In this document: piece after piece, positions 38,402 to 48,327 of the stretch
Position numbering within the stretch: the first letter of the stretch is position 1
Layout of the letters: each line of letters opens with the position of its first letter
Origin: Tubiluchus corallicola
Lineage: Eukaryota; Priapulida; Priapulimorpha; Priapulimorphida; Tubiluchidae
Length of the DNA: 64,000 nt
Reading direction: 5' to 3'
Assembly: GCA_030141605.1 (NCBI GenBank)
Contig: JAQGDQ010000013.1
Location: forward strand, 1,373,947-1,437,946
The notes under the pieces: generated by a model
What the model was told of the DNA's origin: nothing
The model's input: only the letters and a program-made list of their open reading frames with translations
The model's database searches: none
Program-made: the position numbers and the translations under genes

Positions 38402-41400
38402 ATTAGCACTACCTGAATTAGATAATCCTAAAATCAAACATGCTTAGCCAAAAGCTTATCAACTATTGGTTAATATCTTCACAGAGATTCTAGTGAGTGG
38501 AGCTCTAAAAGTGTTATGATAAAGATAAGCTGAAAATCCAAATCACTCAAAAGCACATATGTAAAAATGCACAAGCACATGCATTTGAAAACGATAAAAA
38601 ACAGCATACTTTTCCATTGCGTATAGGCAAAGTGTCTGCTGTAAACATGTTTTTTGCACCGTCAAATACCGGCTTCACCTTCTCAAACAGATGAGACTGT
38701 GTCTCTACCAACTTTGTAAAAACTTCTCTAGATAACACAAGAAACATCTAAGCAGTTCATATTCCACAATTTTACCAGTTAGCTTAAGTCTGACCTAAAG
38801 CAGTTCGTTGCTTTTTCAACTGTATTAAAGAAAGCTACATATTTTCTGGAAATGACAATAAAAATAAAAAATGCCCAGTAATTTTGCTTCACGTAGTTTT
38901 GAGAAAACAATTGTTTAATGAATCACCTGAAAATTTGGAATTAATACACCTTAAAAATGCTTTATTATTTTGTAAAAGAAACAAATAAATATTTAAAGTA
39001 CATGTAGTTTCTAAATTAATGGATTTAATAGGTATTAGATTGCATTGAAGGGAATGCTCGTGCATATGACATGTTTTCAGAAAGTGGGACGTACTAGGTA
39101 CTTGCGTGCACTCAAGCGAGACAGAATTATCGGTCAAATTACTACTTAAGCTTTCAGACACACAGGAACAGTCCAAACTGCTGTGGCTATAGGTTGGCAT
39201 TTATTATTGTAGCACCAGCAAAGGGGTGGGCAGTCTACCCAACTGTTCACCCGCACAGCGACTCCTGATTGCAAAATTGCAGAAGTGCCGGGTGACGAGC
39301 CTGAAATGAATGCTCCTGTGGACATACTAAGTTTGTCTAAATATTTCAGCTAAAATGGGTTTACTGGGTTTTTTCTTCAGTTGCCAAAATGTCGCTAAAT
39401 AAGCTTGTGAGCATCACATGGATTAGTTTTAACATTCTCTAACAATTAACAAACACTGTTCTACCAGAGGTAAAACCAAGAAATATAAGTTGACATAAAA
39501 AATGAATAAAGTAGAATGGGGATAAATATAACTTTCCTGCTGTTCTACAATTTCAGTTTAATAAAGTAATTAATGTATAACGAAGTGCAGCTTAGTGTAC
39601 TTCACTAAAGCAAAAGTAACATTTATCTGGTAGAACGAAGCATATAGCAAATTAAGCATACCTGCAGATTTTTTTAGGTACATCTGGCAATACACTGATG
39701 TCATAATGGAACCAAAATCCATTTTTTGGAAATTCAATTGGAAAATGGTTAGCTCTGAGCCTAATTTTTTTCCCCTCCGTACCACCCTCATCTGGTCGAC
39801 GTGGCGGCTTATATTCCATTACGCTCAAGTGATGTAACTGCCCTATCGTGTCCCCCATGCCACCGCTGATTGGCCTCATAGGTATCGGTCCTGCTGGCAT
39901 TTCCGCTGGTTTCGCTGGAAATGTGATACAAAATGTTAAAAAACAAACAGCTGAAAATCATTAAAGGAAAATGATATCAATTTTTTTATAAACATGTTGA
40001 TTTGCCATCACCTTTGGTATACAGCTGATTAACATACCTTAGGAATTGGTAAATACTCCCAATTTATAATGAGACATCTATGTTTTTACAGTGACAGTGC
40101 ATTAAGTGCAATCTAATGGTGCAAAATGTTAAAGTAATGTTTACTGAATCGGCTTTAAGCTTCAAAAAATTCTTGAGTTATATCAAAAAAGTTTTATTTT
40201 GGTCAAGATTGAACAGTAAGTTAGCGTGTAATAAGGTACGAATTTTAGTTTTGATATTTAATTCATTAATATTAACTGGGAGAAAATTTTAATTATACCC
40301 ATTGATATCAAATCTTAGATAATAACTCAGAATAACCTATGGCTGAGAATATGGAAAGGTCAAATAAATACTTTTAAGAGTGATTTACATTCCATAATTA
40401 CAACCAAAACGGCCTAGTTTCTAGATACCAGCTTTCTGGAAATATGTCAAGCAAAAACAGGCACTATATATGCTGGATCAGCAGAACACAACCCAGCTGT
40501 GATGTCATGGCAGCCCTAGCTGTGAAACTAAGCAATAGCCCAGCGACAAACTCAAAATTAAAACTGCAAGCTTAAAAATTAAAGGATTTTTGCTTTTTGG
40601 GATCAATGCCACAGGTTCTTTGCTTACGCACTACGTCTTCATTATTTCACTAGATCATTACCAGCTGTGGTCATAGGACGTTAAATTTTGAAAACCTTAC
40701 CAAACCAGACCAAATAGATAAAAAGGAGGTATGAAAAATCGTTCTGCCATCCTTCAACCCACACAATCCTCAATCAAAAATGTATTAATCTTAAATGTAA
40801 TGCCAAGTTCTGGTTTCAAAAGTAATCTAAACAAGAAAAACATGCGTACTGCCTAATCGCTCGCAGTGCGCTACAATGCTATAAGCGGCAAATTACATTC
40901 TGAAGTGTTACAAAATCAAAATGTTGTAGGAGTGATTAACATTCCCAAAATAAATTAGGATTTTTCAACATGTCACAGCAATAGGTGTCTTTCTGAGCTT
41001 AACTACTTCTTGTGAATAAAGTCTGTTGTTACACAAAAAATGTAACTTTAAAAAACTTCTGCAGTGTTGATGAAACTAGTGCGAGCAAATACTTATAAAA
41101 AAATTGTATGGCTTCTGTAAAAGTAACTGAGAAAAGTAAATGAAAGAAAAAGATGAATTCCCTGCTTGCGAACTGACTTGCAAAGTCTAAGAGACCTAAC
41201 CATAACACGGTTTTTGACGGTCTCTCCTCAACAGTTTTTGAAATTCAGTCAATTTGCAGCTTCAAAAATTTCACAATTAAGTGAATTCCAAGAGCCTACA
41301 ACACCTGAAGAGAAATGAGCACTGATATTAGTGCGAGAGTATTGTAAAAATAGTTGTGTCCAGGTAAATCACATAGTGGTCTAGCAAAAATTTATCACTA

Positions 41401-44400
41401 CATAAAACTGAACTATACTTACCTTTCAATTAAATAAAAACAGTGTAACCTTTTGATAACTTGCTCGCGGTGTTTCTGTTAACGAGTTCCTCTTTTAAGA
41501 CTAATACACTCAGCAAGTGATGAATCAAAACCTTATGAAAACACAGAACTGACGAAAATTGTTTACTACGAAATTTTCAAATCAACTGCCATTGTTTAAG
41601 TTATTCCAAACATGATAGGATCTATTGTTTGATGTCATTCTAAACAAACTCCTTTGGGGGACATTCTGTCTCTCATAATCTTTTCATTATTCTTAGCTGG
41701 CTCTTCCTTCACTTCCACACTCCTCTAGTCTCCATCCACTATGGACATGATCTTTTTATTATTGTTAGTTAGCTCTTCCTTCTCTTTCACACTCCTCCAG
41801 TCTCCATCCACTATGGGCATGATCTTTTTATTATTGTTAGTTAGCTCTTCCTTCTCTTCCACACTCCTCCAGTCTCCATCCACTATGGACATGATCTTTT
41901 TATTATTGTTAGTTAGCTCTCCCTTCTCTTTCACACTCCTCTAGTCTCTCTCCCCCCCTCTCTCTCTCTCTCCTTATTCTACCTCTCTCTCCCTCCCTCC
42001 CTCCCTCTCTCTCTCTCTTTCTCATTTCTCTACCTCTGCCTCTCTCTCCCTCCCTCCCTCCCTCCCATGAGTTAACTTGTGAGCAACCTACACAAACACA
42101 GACATGTACAAATTTTATTTCAGAATAGTTCCCCTCAAATTCTTTCAGTGGTATAAGTTTATAGCTTAAACATTTACTGATGCTTAGTATGTACCTTGTT
42201 ATACCTGTGTTATCTCTGCAAAACTAAAATTGTCTCAGAATAAAACGCAGTTTATAATGGATGAAAGTTTGAAAGCAGCTAACGCACGCATTAGAAGTAT
42301 AAGTTCCTTTATGTAATGATTATCAAACTAAGAATGAAGGCTTATTCTAAATTATCCACTGTTTATTCTGTTACAATGTAACAGTGTGTTCCAGAGCAGA
42401 CTTTTTGTTCAAAATGGTGTGTTGCTAGTGACAATCAGTTCCAATTCTGTACAAAAAGGGCAATTAAGTTGCAAATCTAAAAATGTAACACAAAAGGCAA
42501 ATCAGCACACATTTTAGAAAAAAGTGTTCCTACAAAAGCTATTATCCTCTTTGAGTTTTGAAATTTGAAAGGGAAAAAAACTGATTGAAGCTAGTGAGTA
42601 GACAAATAATTTAGAAAGATTAAAAAGGGTTTAAATAATAGAGAGTAGACAAATAATTTAAAAAAGTGAAAAGGGTATTAAATAATATAATAGAGTAAAC
42701 TCTCATATAGCAGACCTCGTTATAACGGATAATTTCTGCTTGTAATTATACCGGATAAGTCCGTTATAAGAAACTCAAGCGTCCGGACAATGACCTCAAG
42801 TCCGCATGTGATACAATGTGCTGTGTCAGCATTGTCATTAACAGAATGTTTTATCATTCATTAAGAATCATCACAGTCAGGTGCAAGTTGACCTAGGTGA
42901 CTACTATACTGCCATGGCCCATAAATGGGTTTCAATCAAGATTCACACCAGCTTTAATTAATTTGTACCTTTTATCATAGATTAATTAGAGCAATTAGTT
43001 ACTTGCTACAGTAAAGTGACCTGCGAGAAGCGCCAGCTTCTAAATATTTAAAAATCTTCTATGTTAATGTAAAAAATTCTGCCAAACTTAGGTGTCACCC
43101 AGAAAAATTAATAAAGTCAGTTACAATAATACCCTACTTTCCAATAAACCCTTAGACAGTTTTGTTGTGCGCACACACAAATGCGATTAAGTGTACCACA
43201 GCAATGCGTCTTAACTACAACCGTTACATGGTGGGTAAAGGAAAGCCGTTTGCTGCATCAGTTCAGTAAATTCAGTTGTTTTACGCAAACTGTACTTAAC
43301 TATACATTAGTCTGTGGTTAGAGTGATTTATTAGCAGAATCTTGCCTGGGAACAAGAAAACATAAACTAGGTAAGGTTCTAGCTAGCTGTTAAAACTGTT
43401 ACTATTACAACAGGATGGGCTGCAAGACATTGTCAAGATCATCATCGATCGCTAGTACTGTGAAAAGGCTTATTAACACATTACAACTTGTTCGAGCTGC
43501 ATAGAGCATTTGACGCATGTTATGAGATCAAAACTTATAAAAACTTTTTAAACAAAAATTCTCTCTGTAGTAGCAAACTGCAGCAATAGCACTTTTGTAC
43601 ATCATTAAATTGGCAGGTTCAATGGCTAATAATATTTTACCTTTAATATGTTTAGGTATTGCACCTTGCTTAGCTGATTTCTCAACTGGTGATGGTACCA
43701 TTCCAGCTGCTTTTTCTTCACTTTCTTCTTTGAGTGATTCTTTCTCCTCCTCTTTGCCTAAACAAGAGTAGGGTACGTGACATTTGCGCAGAATTAAATT
43801 TGGGCAAGTGACATTTGGGCACGAGTTATTCGGGTATGTAACATTTGGGCATGATCATTTGGGCACGTAACATTTGGGCACAAGTCATTTGGGTATGTGA
43901 CATTTCGGCATGGTCATTTGGGCATGAGTCATTTGGACACCAGGACACTTGGACACGACGTCACTTGGGCACAAGACATTTGGGCACCAACAAAATTTGA
44001 TATTGTACCTAAATTTTTTTCATTTTTGTTTATTAACTTTTTAATAACTCACTATTTTCTTAACTGTCACAATGTTTAATACTACAATTAAAAACCAGTT
44101 AATTGCCTTTCTGTACTTTCCTACCTTCACTGTTACTCTATATGCAGTTTTAAAAATGTCATAAGTTTACATGAACAGTGAGATTTAGTTGTTCATTATT
44201 ACCAATGCAAGTTAAAACTAGTAGACAGAAGAAGCCAACCAGCATTTCCAGTTTGTCCCAAGCAAGCAAATGATAACCTAAAGTTAACGTGCAGCCATTC
44301 ATCGAGAACTTTGCACACTTTAAATTACGTTGTTCATACTAGTTGCCTATTCGAAAGAAAACAGGTCAATTAATGAGAAAAAATGTCTACTACATAATTG

Positions 44401-47400
44401 TCACTTTCAAGATTAAGGTTCTTCATGGCATCTCTTGAGAAATGTTCAGCAACAGAGTTTTTTACGCATGGTGAATGTTTTATTTATTTCTAGTGTCAAT
44501 TACACGAACGTATTCATGAAAATAATTATTTATTTGTTACAGAAACTCTAGGTAAATTTCAAAAATTAGCATTGTAACTAAGCAATCAAAGGATTTACTT
44601 AATAGGCGAAATATAGGCATCGCATTTATAGTGCAAAACAGAAATTATTTTCCTACTCAAGCGTAACGTAACTGGATACTGGCCCCAAATGTCTCATGCC
44701 CAAGTAGAGCCCCAAATGTCTTGTCCCAATGAGCATACGTATCGAAATTTTTTATATAGTCGCAGCATAGCAGATCAGGTAATAAGAATAGCTCAGTAGC
44801 CATGGTGTGCACTTTACCATAAAAGTCAAGCAGTCACAGACCTAGTTAGTACAATGTTGGGTAACCACCAAAACAGTTCGCTCCGTATAGTTTTTCCCAT
44901 TGTTCTATCTGATGCAACTAGTAGAAACAAGTACTTTAGTAGTCAAAATAGAAGAAATTGAAATTTTCCTATTAATTTAGAAATGCAAGATAATGTAATA
45001 ATAATAATTACACCTAAAAAGTGATAGAGTCCACAGATAAACATCAAATTAAAATAAATATAGTTTAATATAGAACAGGTAGTAATTTAATATAGTAACA
45101 AGCTGTGGACACGATCATAGGTCTTGAAGGACTCACATGCTCTCAAAAACTGCAAAAACTAGACCTGTATTGATTTTCTGCAAGAAGATGCGGGGGAAGA
45201 GACTTACTGAAATGTTCAAGATTTTTAAGGAATTCACTGATATCAATGCAAACCAATTTTTTACACTCAATAGAAACAATACACAGGTGGGCAGAGTGTT
45301 ATAAATTGTTCAAAGCACATGGTCAATACTGAAAGGTTCCGGCATAGTTTTTCACAAGCTGAAGTGATAATGTGGAACTCGTTACCGGAATTATTAGTGA
45401 CAGCAAATAACTCCAGGCGAGAAACCTCATATTTTAATACCAGTTTGGTATATTAGGAGGAGAGTAAACCAACATGAATAACTGGACAAGGGTGTTTTTT
45501 GGCTAGCTACTCAGTGGATGAGAGATTGGTGCAAGAGATGGAAATCAAGGTTTACTCAACACGAAGGTGAATTACGAAGCCAAAGGTGCGTTAACTGAAC
45601 TGAATGACAAAAATATTTGATATTTTAATAAAATAGCCTTTGAAACTAATGGGAACTACATCATGCTTTTGCACAGGTAATGGAGCACCTTTCTCTCCAC
45701 TTTCTTCTCCTAGTTTCGGTGTTTGCTGCTCAACTACTTCTTCAGCAGCTTTGGGCAATTGTTTCTTTTTGCCTTTACCTAAATAATAAAAACGTGGTTC
45801 TCATAAAGGTTAGGATAGTTAATGAAAGTCAGTTTATACTGGCACAAATGTACCATTACTTTACATAAACAGTTTAATCAATGTTGGCGGGACTGCAGGA
45901 CACAATCATCGACTGTTGCACACATGGCTAGTTAATTCTTAAATGAGTTAGTTTTGTGCTACAACCGTGATCTCAGCCATAGGTCTGACATCTAAACATG
46001 TAACAATTAATATACATACAAACAGCCTTCAGGAATAAAAACAGTGATATGTCGCATACTCACTAATCTTAGTGCCAATAACAACAACATCCACATGGAT
46101 ACTGAGTCATGACAATGACATTGGCAATAGCTTCATTGCAAATTTACCACTAAGTTTATTTCTTTACTTCGGTTACATTCGAGCCACACCGGTATTATTT
46201 AGTTGATGATGAACAATAACAATTAATTTTAGCAAAATAAGTGAAAAATGCAATAAGTTTCTTCAACTAATATGTGCCGATTTTAATTTTTAATAAGTTG
46301 TTTTGGCTAACCACCTTGTAACTTGTGAATATCATACATCAATACACACATCAACAACTCACAGTGCATAGTGTGTACTTAGATACAAAAATTAAGCGGC
46401 ATCGGACCTGGTTAGTAAATTGCAGGTTGACCACCAGAGAAACTCGCTCTGTATGGTTCATCTGCCACAGTGCCTCAAGCCTCTTCTCTTTCTAATACGG
46501 TAGATGTTTACTTTCTTGGCATTGTTTATTCTTATAATTGTACAATGGTATGTACAAGAAACATATTCTTACCATATATGTTTACTTTTATAGGGTAAAT
46601 ATATGCTTATTATTTGTTTATAAGACAAAATAAAAAAAACAACATTACAATTACGTACAATTATCAAAGCAAACAATTAATAAGTGAGCAATTAATATGC
46701 AACTGGTTGCAGCTGAGCTAACTATATACGTAAGGGAAATGGCTAAGAAAATAGCAAAAAAGTAAGATGCCCTATATCAAAGTAAAAAATGCATTATGCA
46801 ACCATCTTCATTTCATGAATGGTTCTCTTCTTCACCTACGTCTGTTGCCTACCATTACTACTAACCTTCAAAAAAAATTTCAAATGAATTCACACCACCT
46901 TACCTTTTTTACCTTTGCCCTCTTTAGGTGGTAAAACCTCCTGAGTTTTCTCATGCTTCAAGGGCAATGCGAACATAGCACCAGCCTCAGAACAAGTTTT
47001 ATCGTGTTCCTCTGCATGTCCCTGGTTTTCAGCATCTCCGGTTGCTCCTTCAGCTTCCGGTGCTTTACTCGTAGACGCAGCTGCCTGAGTGGATACTAAA
47101 AAAGGAGATCGTATTTCTTAATCAAGATAATTAGCTAGCACGCAAATTTACTAAATTTTTGCAGCATTTTATCTTATTTGAAGTACCTTTACTTAATAAA
47201 GCTCAACAGTTTCAAAACCTATTAAGCGACTATTAAGCTTAGCTTACTAACATAACATCTGATTGAAATTTTCTATTGTGAATGTTCATGAAAACTAACA
47301 AAATCTGTACTAAAGAGTATCCATGCCAACTATCATGTGAGGTGGAAGCACATTGATCATCGTTTTACACATCAAAGGTGAAATACATTAGAAATGTCGA

Positions 47401-48327
47401 GAAACGTAAGAAAAATCAAAGCTTTTCACCAAACCTTGCTTGTACATTTGTCTACTGTACCTGTTCTCTGTGTTACAATCTGAGTACACTTAACTCCTTC
47501 AGGACCGCACCATTCAAAATAAGTCTTAAATGATTTCTGCTACTGTATGAGCACAAACATAACTAAATGATTACAAACTAGGTACTGTTCTATTCAGGAG
47601 AATATCACCTATCCAATCATGCTATTGTTTAAGCATTTATAAGTTATTCAATTGGGTAACATTAAGAAAAACATGCTCTCTTCACTTGAGTCATCGTACA
47701 CACTAATTTATTGATCATCTGCTTGATACAGCCCAAGCTCTGCAGTGTCCTGCTGCTGTTCCACGAAAAAAACCAACCGGTCAGCCTAGGACAAATTAAA
47801 GTCCTTTAACCTTTTAACAGGAATTTTGCCTTGAAAACAGAGTAGACTTGAGGCCAGAGTGTTGTGTATGGATGGTTGAAATTTTCTGCATTAGCCAAAG
47901 TAGTACAAGTGATACTGTACTTCTTTTACAGTGCAAACACTGAAGTTACTGAAAGTTTTTTCAACTTATTTGTCAAAAATCCATTTTAAATTCGTCTAAG
48001 GAAAGCAAAGACATTTCATATATAATTTTGCATGAAAGTCCTTTGTGTCAGGAGAAGAAACCTACAAAAATTATCAAATATAACATAAGCACTGCTTAGT
48101 GAGAACTGTTTTTCATGAACCCATGCAAAATGCAGCAAAAGCTTATGGCATTGAAGGAGTTAATTACAATCACTAGATGAGTGAGATAAAAATAACAATT
48201 ACATGTACAAAAGCAGTTTCTCGTGTTTGTTTCAATAATCAAAAACAGTACACCTTTGCAACCACAAAGCAATGTTAAGATTACCTGGTTGTTTACCCTT
48301 TCGTCCTTTTGATTTCTTTTTTGTCAT
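24166..48327 (-). CDS. AGO: Argonaute (AGO-clade slicer), 21 coding exons
   Basis: Small-RNA-guided RNA endonuclease of RNA silencing. All intron phases close to one 1,019-residue protein. Exons, 5' to 3': 48285-48327, 46904-47095, 45689-45778, 43641-43757, 39662-39914, 38610-38727, 37408-37598, 37085-37224, 36482-36704, 35579-35726, 33766-33885, 33528-33647, 32059-32189, 30834-31015, 28500-28659, 27434-27590, 26463-26591, 26170-26304, 25945-26046, 25132-25331, 24166-24274. Order: Lys/Glu-rich tail (1-150), N domain, PAZ (about 385-530), MID, PIWI, ending in the canonical YFA. The slicer tetrad is complete: D757 (GADVTHP), E796, D829 ([10 protein letters not shown]), H967 (YYAH). MID 5'-phosphate residues Y689, K693, Q705, K726 and K730 are present. 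It belongs to the AGO clade, not Piwi. An in-frame TGA lies upstream of the chosen ATG; a further 5' exon cannot be excluded. Confidence 0.95.
24330..24553. repeat. 85-bp tandem repeat, 2.6 copies
   Basis: The block beginning TGTCCCTAAAAAGTGGCTTG and ending ATATGCGGAGCTGA starts at 24,331, 24,416 and 24,501. The third copy lacks an internal piece (CATGGTTGCTTTCAGAGATG and flanks). It is intronic, close to the acceptor of the last Argonaute exon. Confidence 0.9.
25000..25117 (-). repeat. Two extra copies of the 3' end of Argonaute exon 20
   Basis: The last about 50 bases of exon 20 with its splice donor (TATTGCTGATAAAGACTACA + GCAG/GTA) are repeated twice downstream in the intron, at 25,070-25,117 and 25,000-25,057. 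Each copy keeps a GCAG/GTA donor. The frame beyond the true donor meets TAG at once. Extension to the later donors would therefore truncate the protein and lose the last exon. Confidence 0.85.
25640..25830. mobile_element. Interspersed repeat X, copy 1 (intronic)
   Basis: Shares long diverged similarity with 33,045-33,305: GTAAAGATGACA, then ATTTGAGTCAAT..CGACAG and TTTTTATA..CGTTTG, then TTTTGAG.CAATTA. Repeated GAGTCAATTA-type motifs resemble internal parts of pogo/Tigger elements, but no transposase motif is legible. Confidence 0.5.
26583..26678 (-). repeat. Duplicated acceptor region of Argonaute exon 17
   Basis: The stretch around the exon 17 acceptor (minus TTTTTACAGGAAAT) at about 26,583-26,620 is repeated at about 26,641-26,678 in the upstream intron, with its polypyrimidine tract and AG. 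The second copy could act as a competing acceptor. Confidence 0.6.
26695..26973. mobile_element. TA-flanked MITE with an internal (TA)n tract
   Basis: The left end TAGGGTAAAGCGGGGTAATG and the right end ending in GGGATAATGTCGGCC on the other strand form an imperfect inverted repeat of about 28 bases. TA occurs at both outer edges. The middle (26,798-26,896) is mostly (TA)n, itself palindromic. It lies in an Argonaute intron. Confidence 0.6.
27434..32189 (-). CDS. AGO: Argonaute exons 13-16: MID domain and start of PIWI
   Basis: Exon 13 (32059-32189) has [13 protein letters not shown]. Exon 14 (30834-31015) has [13 protein letters not shown], ending in the guide-stacking Tyr689. Exon 15 (28500-28659) has [16 protein letters not shown] and [12 protein letters not shown], giving the Lys and Gln residues that hold the guide 5' phosphate. 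Exon 16 (27434-27590) has [11 protein letters not shown] with the first catalytic Asp757. All codons split by introns are completed by the next exon. Confidence 0.94.
27672..27827 (+). mobile_element. tRNA-derived SINE, copy B
   Basis: The tRNA-like head has an A-box-like GATAGCAGCTCAGCTGA (27,684-27,700) and a B box GAGTTCAAATCTC (27,731-27,743). The body block TTTTTCAATGTCTCC and the tail (GGTAATCACAGCCGTGACC then TAATTAAT) match SINE copy A at 1,120-1,292 in the opposite orientation. It sits in the intron upstream of Argonaute exon 16. Confidence 0.7.
29562..30360. repeat. Diverged tandem/dispersed repeats in an Argonaute intron
   Basis: A block like CTTTAATTTG..ATATT.. then TTGAGA.ATTC.CTGT.GATG and ACCTTT.GGTGACC occurs at about 29,562, 29,785 and 29,893. 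A second block (GACATGCATTTTATGC ... GACAAAAGGTTTTGGC) occurs at about 29,641 and 30,260. This suggests an old duplicated repeat unit. No coding sequence is present. Confidence 0.55.
31640..31790. repeat. Interspersed repeat Y, one of three copies
   Basis: Similar blocks (TTTA.AG..TTACT...ATA.AAGTTCT.TGTG then ACAGCATGTAAGTAATACAA) occur at about 24,860-25,000, here, and 50,850-50,985. Two copies are in Argonaute introns and one lies upstream of the gene. They are strongly diverged. The class is unknown. Confidence 0.45.
33045..33305. mobile_element. Interspersed repeat X, copy 2 (intronic)
   Basis: Partner of 25,640-25,830. It extends further and ends in GACTGAGTCTATTAACCG. A related piece (AACTGAGTCAATTAGCCG) lies in the same orientation at 32,470-32,520. 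This looks like a pogo/Tigger-type end, but no clean terminal repeat pair was found. Confidence 0.45.
33528..36704 (-). CDS. AGO: Argonaute exons 9-12: PAZ domain and L2 linker
   Basis: Exon 9 (36482-36704) contains [18 protein letters not shown] and [16 protein letters not shown]. Exon 10 (35579-35726) contains the PAZ core [20 protein letters not shown] and CLHVG. Exon 11 (33766-33885) starts [18 protein letters not shown]. Exon 12 (33528-33647) leads into L2 ([15 protein letters not shown]). PAZ binds the 3' end of the guide RNA. An ORF reading through the exon 9 acceptor up to 36,843 is intronic. Confidence 0.92.
33886..35578 (-). other. Argonaute intron 10
   Basis: A 1.7 kb AT-rich intron with a short CAT-rich run near 33,935 and a small direct repeat (GACATAAAGCATAGAAGGTG at about 34,409; the related copy at about 34,460). 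No gene seen. Confidence 0.6.
37085..39914 (-). CDS. AGO: Argonaute exons 5-8: N domain and L1 linker
   Basis: Exon 5 (39662-39914) holds the family motif PPRRP followed by the first N-domain strands ([13 protein letters not shown]). Exon 6 (38610-38727) contains [15 protein letters not shown]. Exon 7 (37408-37598) contains [15 protein letters not shown] and [12 protein letters not shown]. Exon 8 (37085-37224) contains VGRCFFKPP and [17 protein letters not shown]. The order and spacing match animal AGO proteins. The acceptor of exon 7 could be AAAG or the CAG three bases further; I used the one that keeps phase 0. Confidence 0.9.
38278..38398. repeat. (GA)n microsatellite in an Argonaute intron
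   Basis: A purine-only tract with about 70 bases of pure GA. The long ORFs across it are artefacts. Confidence 0.95.
41700..42065. repeat. 72-bp minisatellite followed by a CT-rich tract
   Basis: TCCATCCACTATGGACATGA starts a 72-base unit at 41,731, 41,803 and 41,875. The unit length is a multiple of three, so open frames appear on both strands by chance. At 41,946-42,065 follows a CTCTCC/CCCT tract. Confidence 0.9.
42700..42800. mobile_element. Single end of a pogo/Tigger-like element
   Basis: The sequence AGTAAACTCTCATATAGCAG followed by CTCGTTATAACGG and GTCCGTTATAAG resembles the termini of Tigger-type transposons, including an internal inverted pair of TTATAACGG-like motifs. The opposite end was not found. 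Confidence 0.35.
43641..48327 (-). CDS. AGO: Argonaute exons 1-4: charged N-terminal tail
   Basis: Exon 1 (48285-48327) starts with ATG and encodes a basic peptide ([14 protein letters not shown]). Exon 2 (46904-47095) is Ala/Glu-rich and ends in GKGKK. Exon 3 (45689-45778) starts KGKKK and is Glu-rich. Exon 4 (43641-43757) is Glu/Lys-rich ([14 protein letters not shown]). Exons 2, 3 and 4 all begin after one base of a split codon and end after one base of the next, so each can be skipped or repeated without changing frame. The tail has no recognisable domain. In other animals such tails are variable and low-complexity. Confidence 0.85.
43775..44735. mobile_element. Foldback-like element with CATTTGGGCA sub-repeats
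   Basis: The left arm (43,775-43,992) is about 14 degenerate copies of GTGACATTTGGGCAC-like units. The right arm (44,678-44,735) carries the inverse (CCCCAAATGTCTCATGCCCA, CCCCAAATGTCTTGTCCCA). About 690 bases of AT-rich filler lie between. The build is the same as the element at 1,955-2,812. It lies in an Argonaute intron just upstream of exon 4. Confidence 0.5.
44800..46470. repeat. Direct repeat pair in introns flanking Argonaute exon 3
   Basis: ACCTAGTTAGTACAATG..GGT and ACCACC..CAGTTCGCTC then CGTATAG (44,838-44,900) are matched by ACCTGGTTAGTAAATTG..GGT and ACCACC..GAAACTCGCTC then TGTATGG (46,405-46,462). The pair brackets exon 3. Confidence 0.5.
45105..45470 (+). pseudogene. Decayed LINE reverse transcriptase tail (CR1/L2-like)
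   Basis: Broken plus-strand frames keep the pattern of the C-terminal end of a non-LTR retrotransposon ORF2. [17 protein letters not shown]-like segment is followed by an RR.G (RGDLIE-type) segment, a FFTL-like segment, and [15 protein letters not shown]. In CR1/L2-like elements these appear as GLRDLSYEERL, RGDLIE, FFTL and WNSLPE. Stops and frame changes show it is dead. It lies in an Argonaute intron, antisense to the gene. Confidence 0.6.

Larger units (their letters stand above)
39915..43640 (-). other. Argonaute intron 4, 3.7 kb
   Basis: Holds a 72-bp tandem repeat (41,700-41,942), a pyrimidine-rich tract (41,946-42,065), a short tandem duplication (about 42,595-42,690) and a pogo-like end (42,700-42,800). 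The rest shows nothing recognisable. Confidence 0.6.

Noticed and set aside
41725-41944. Repeated 24-residue ORFs on both strands
   Set aside because: Caused by a 72-base tandem repeat in an intron; no exon boundaries or conservation signal.
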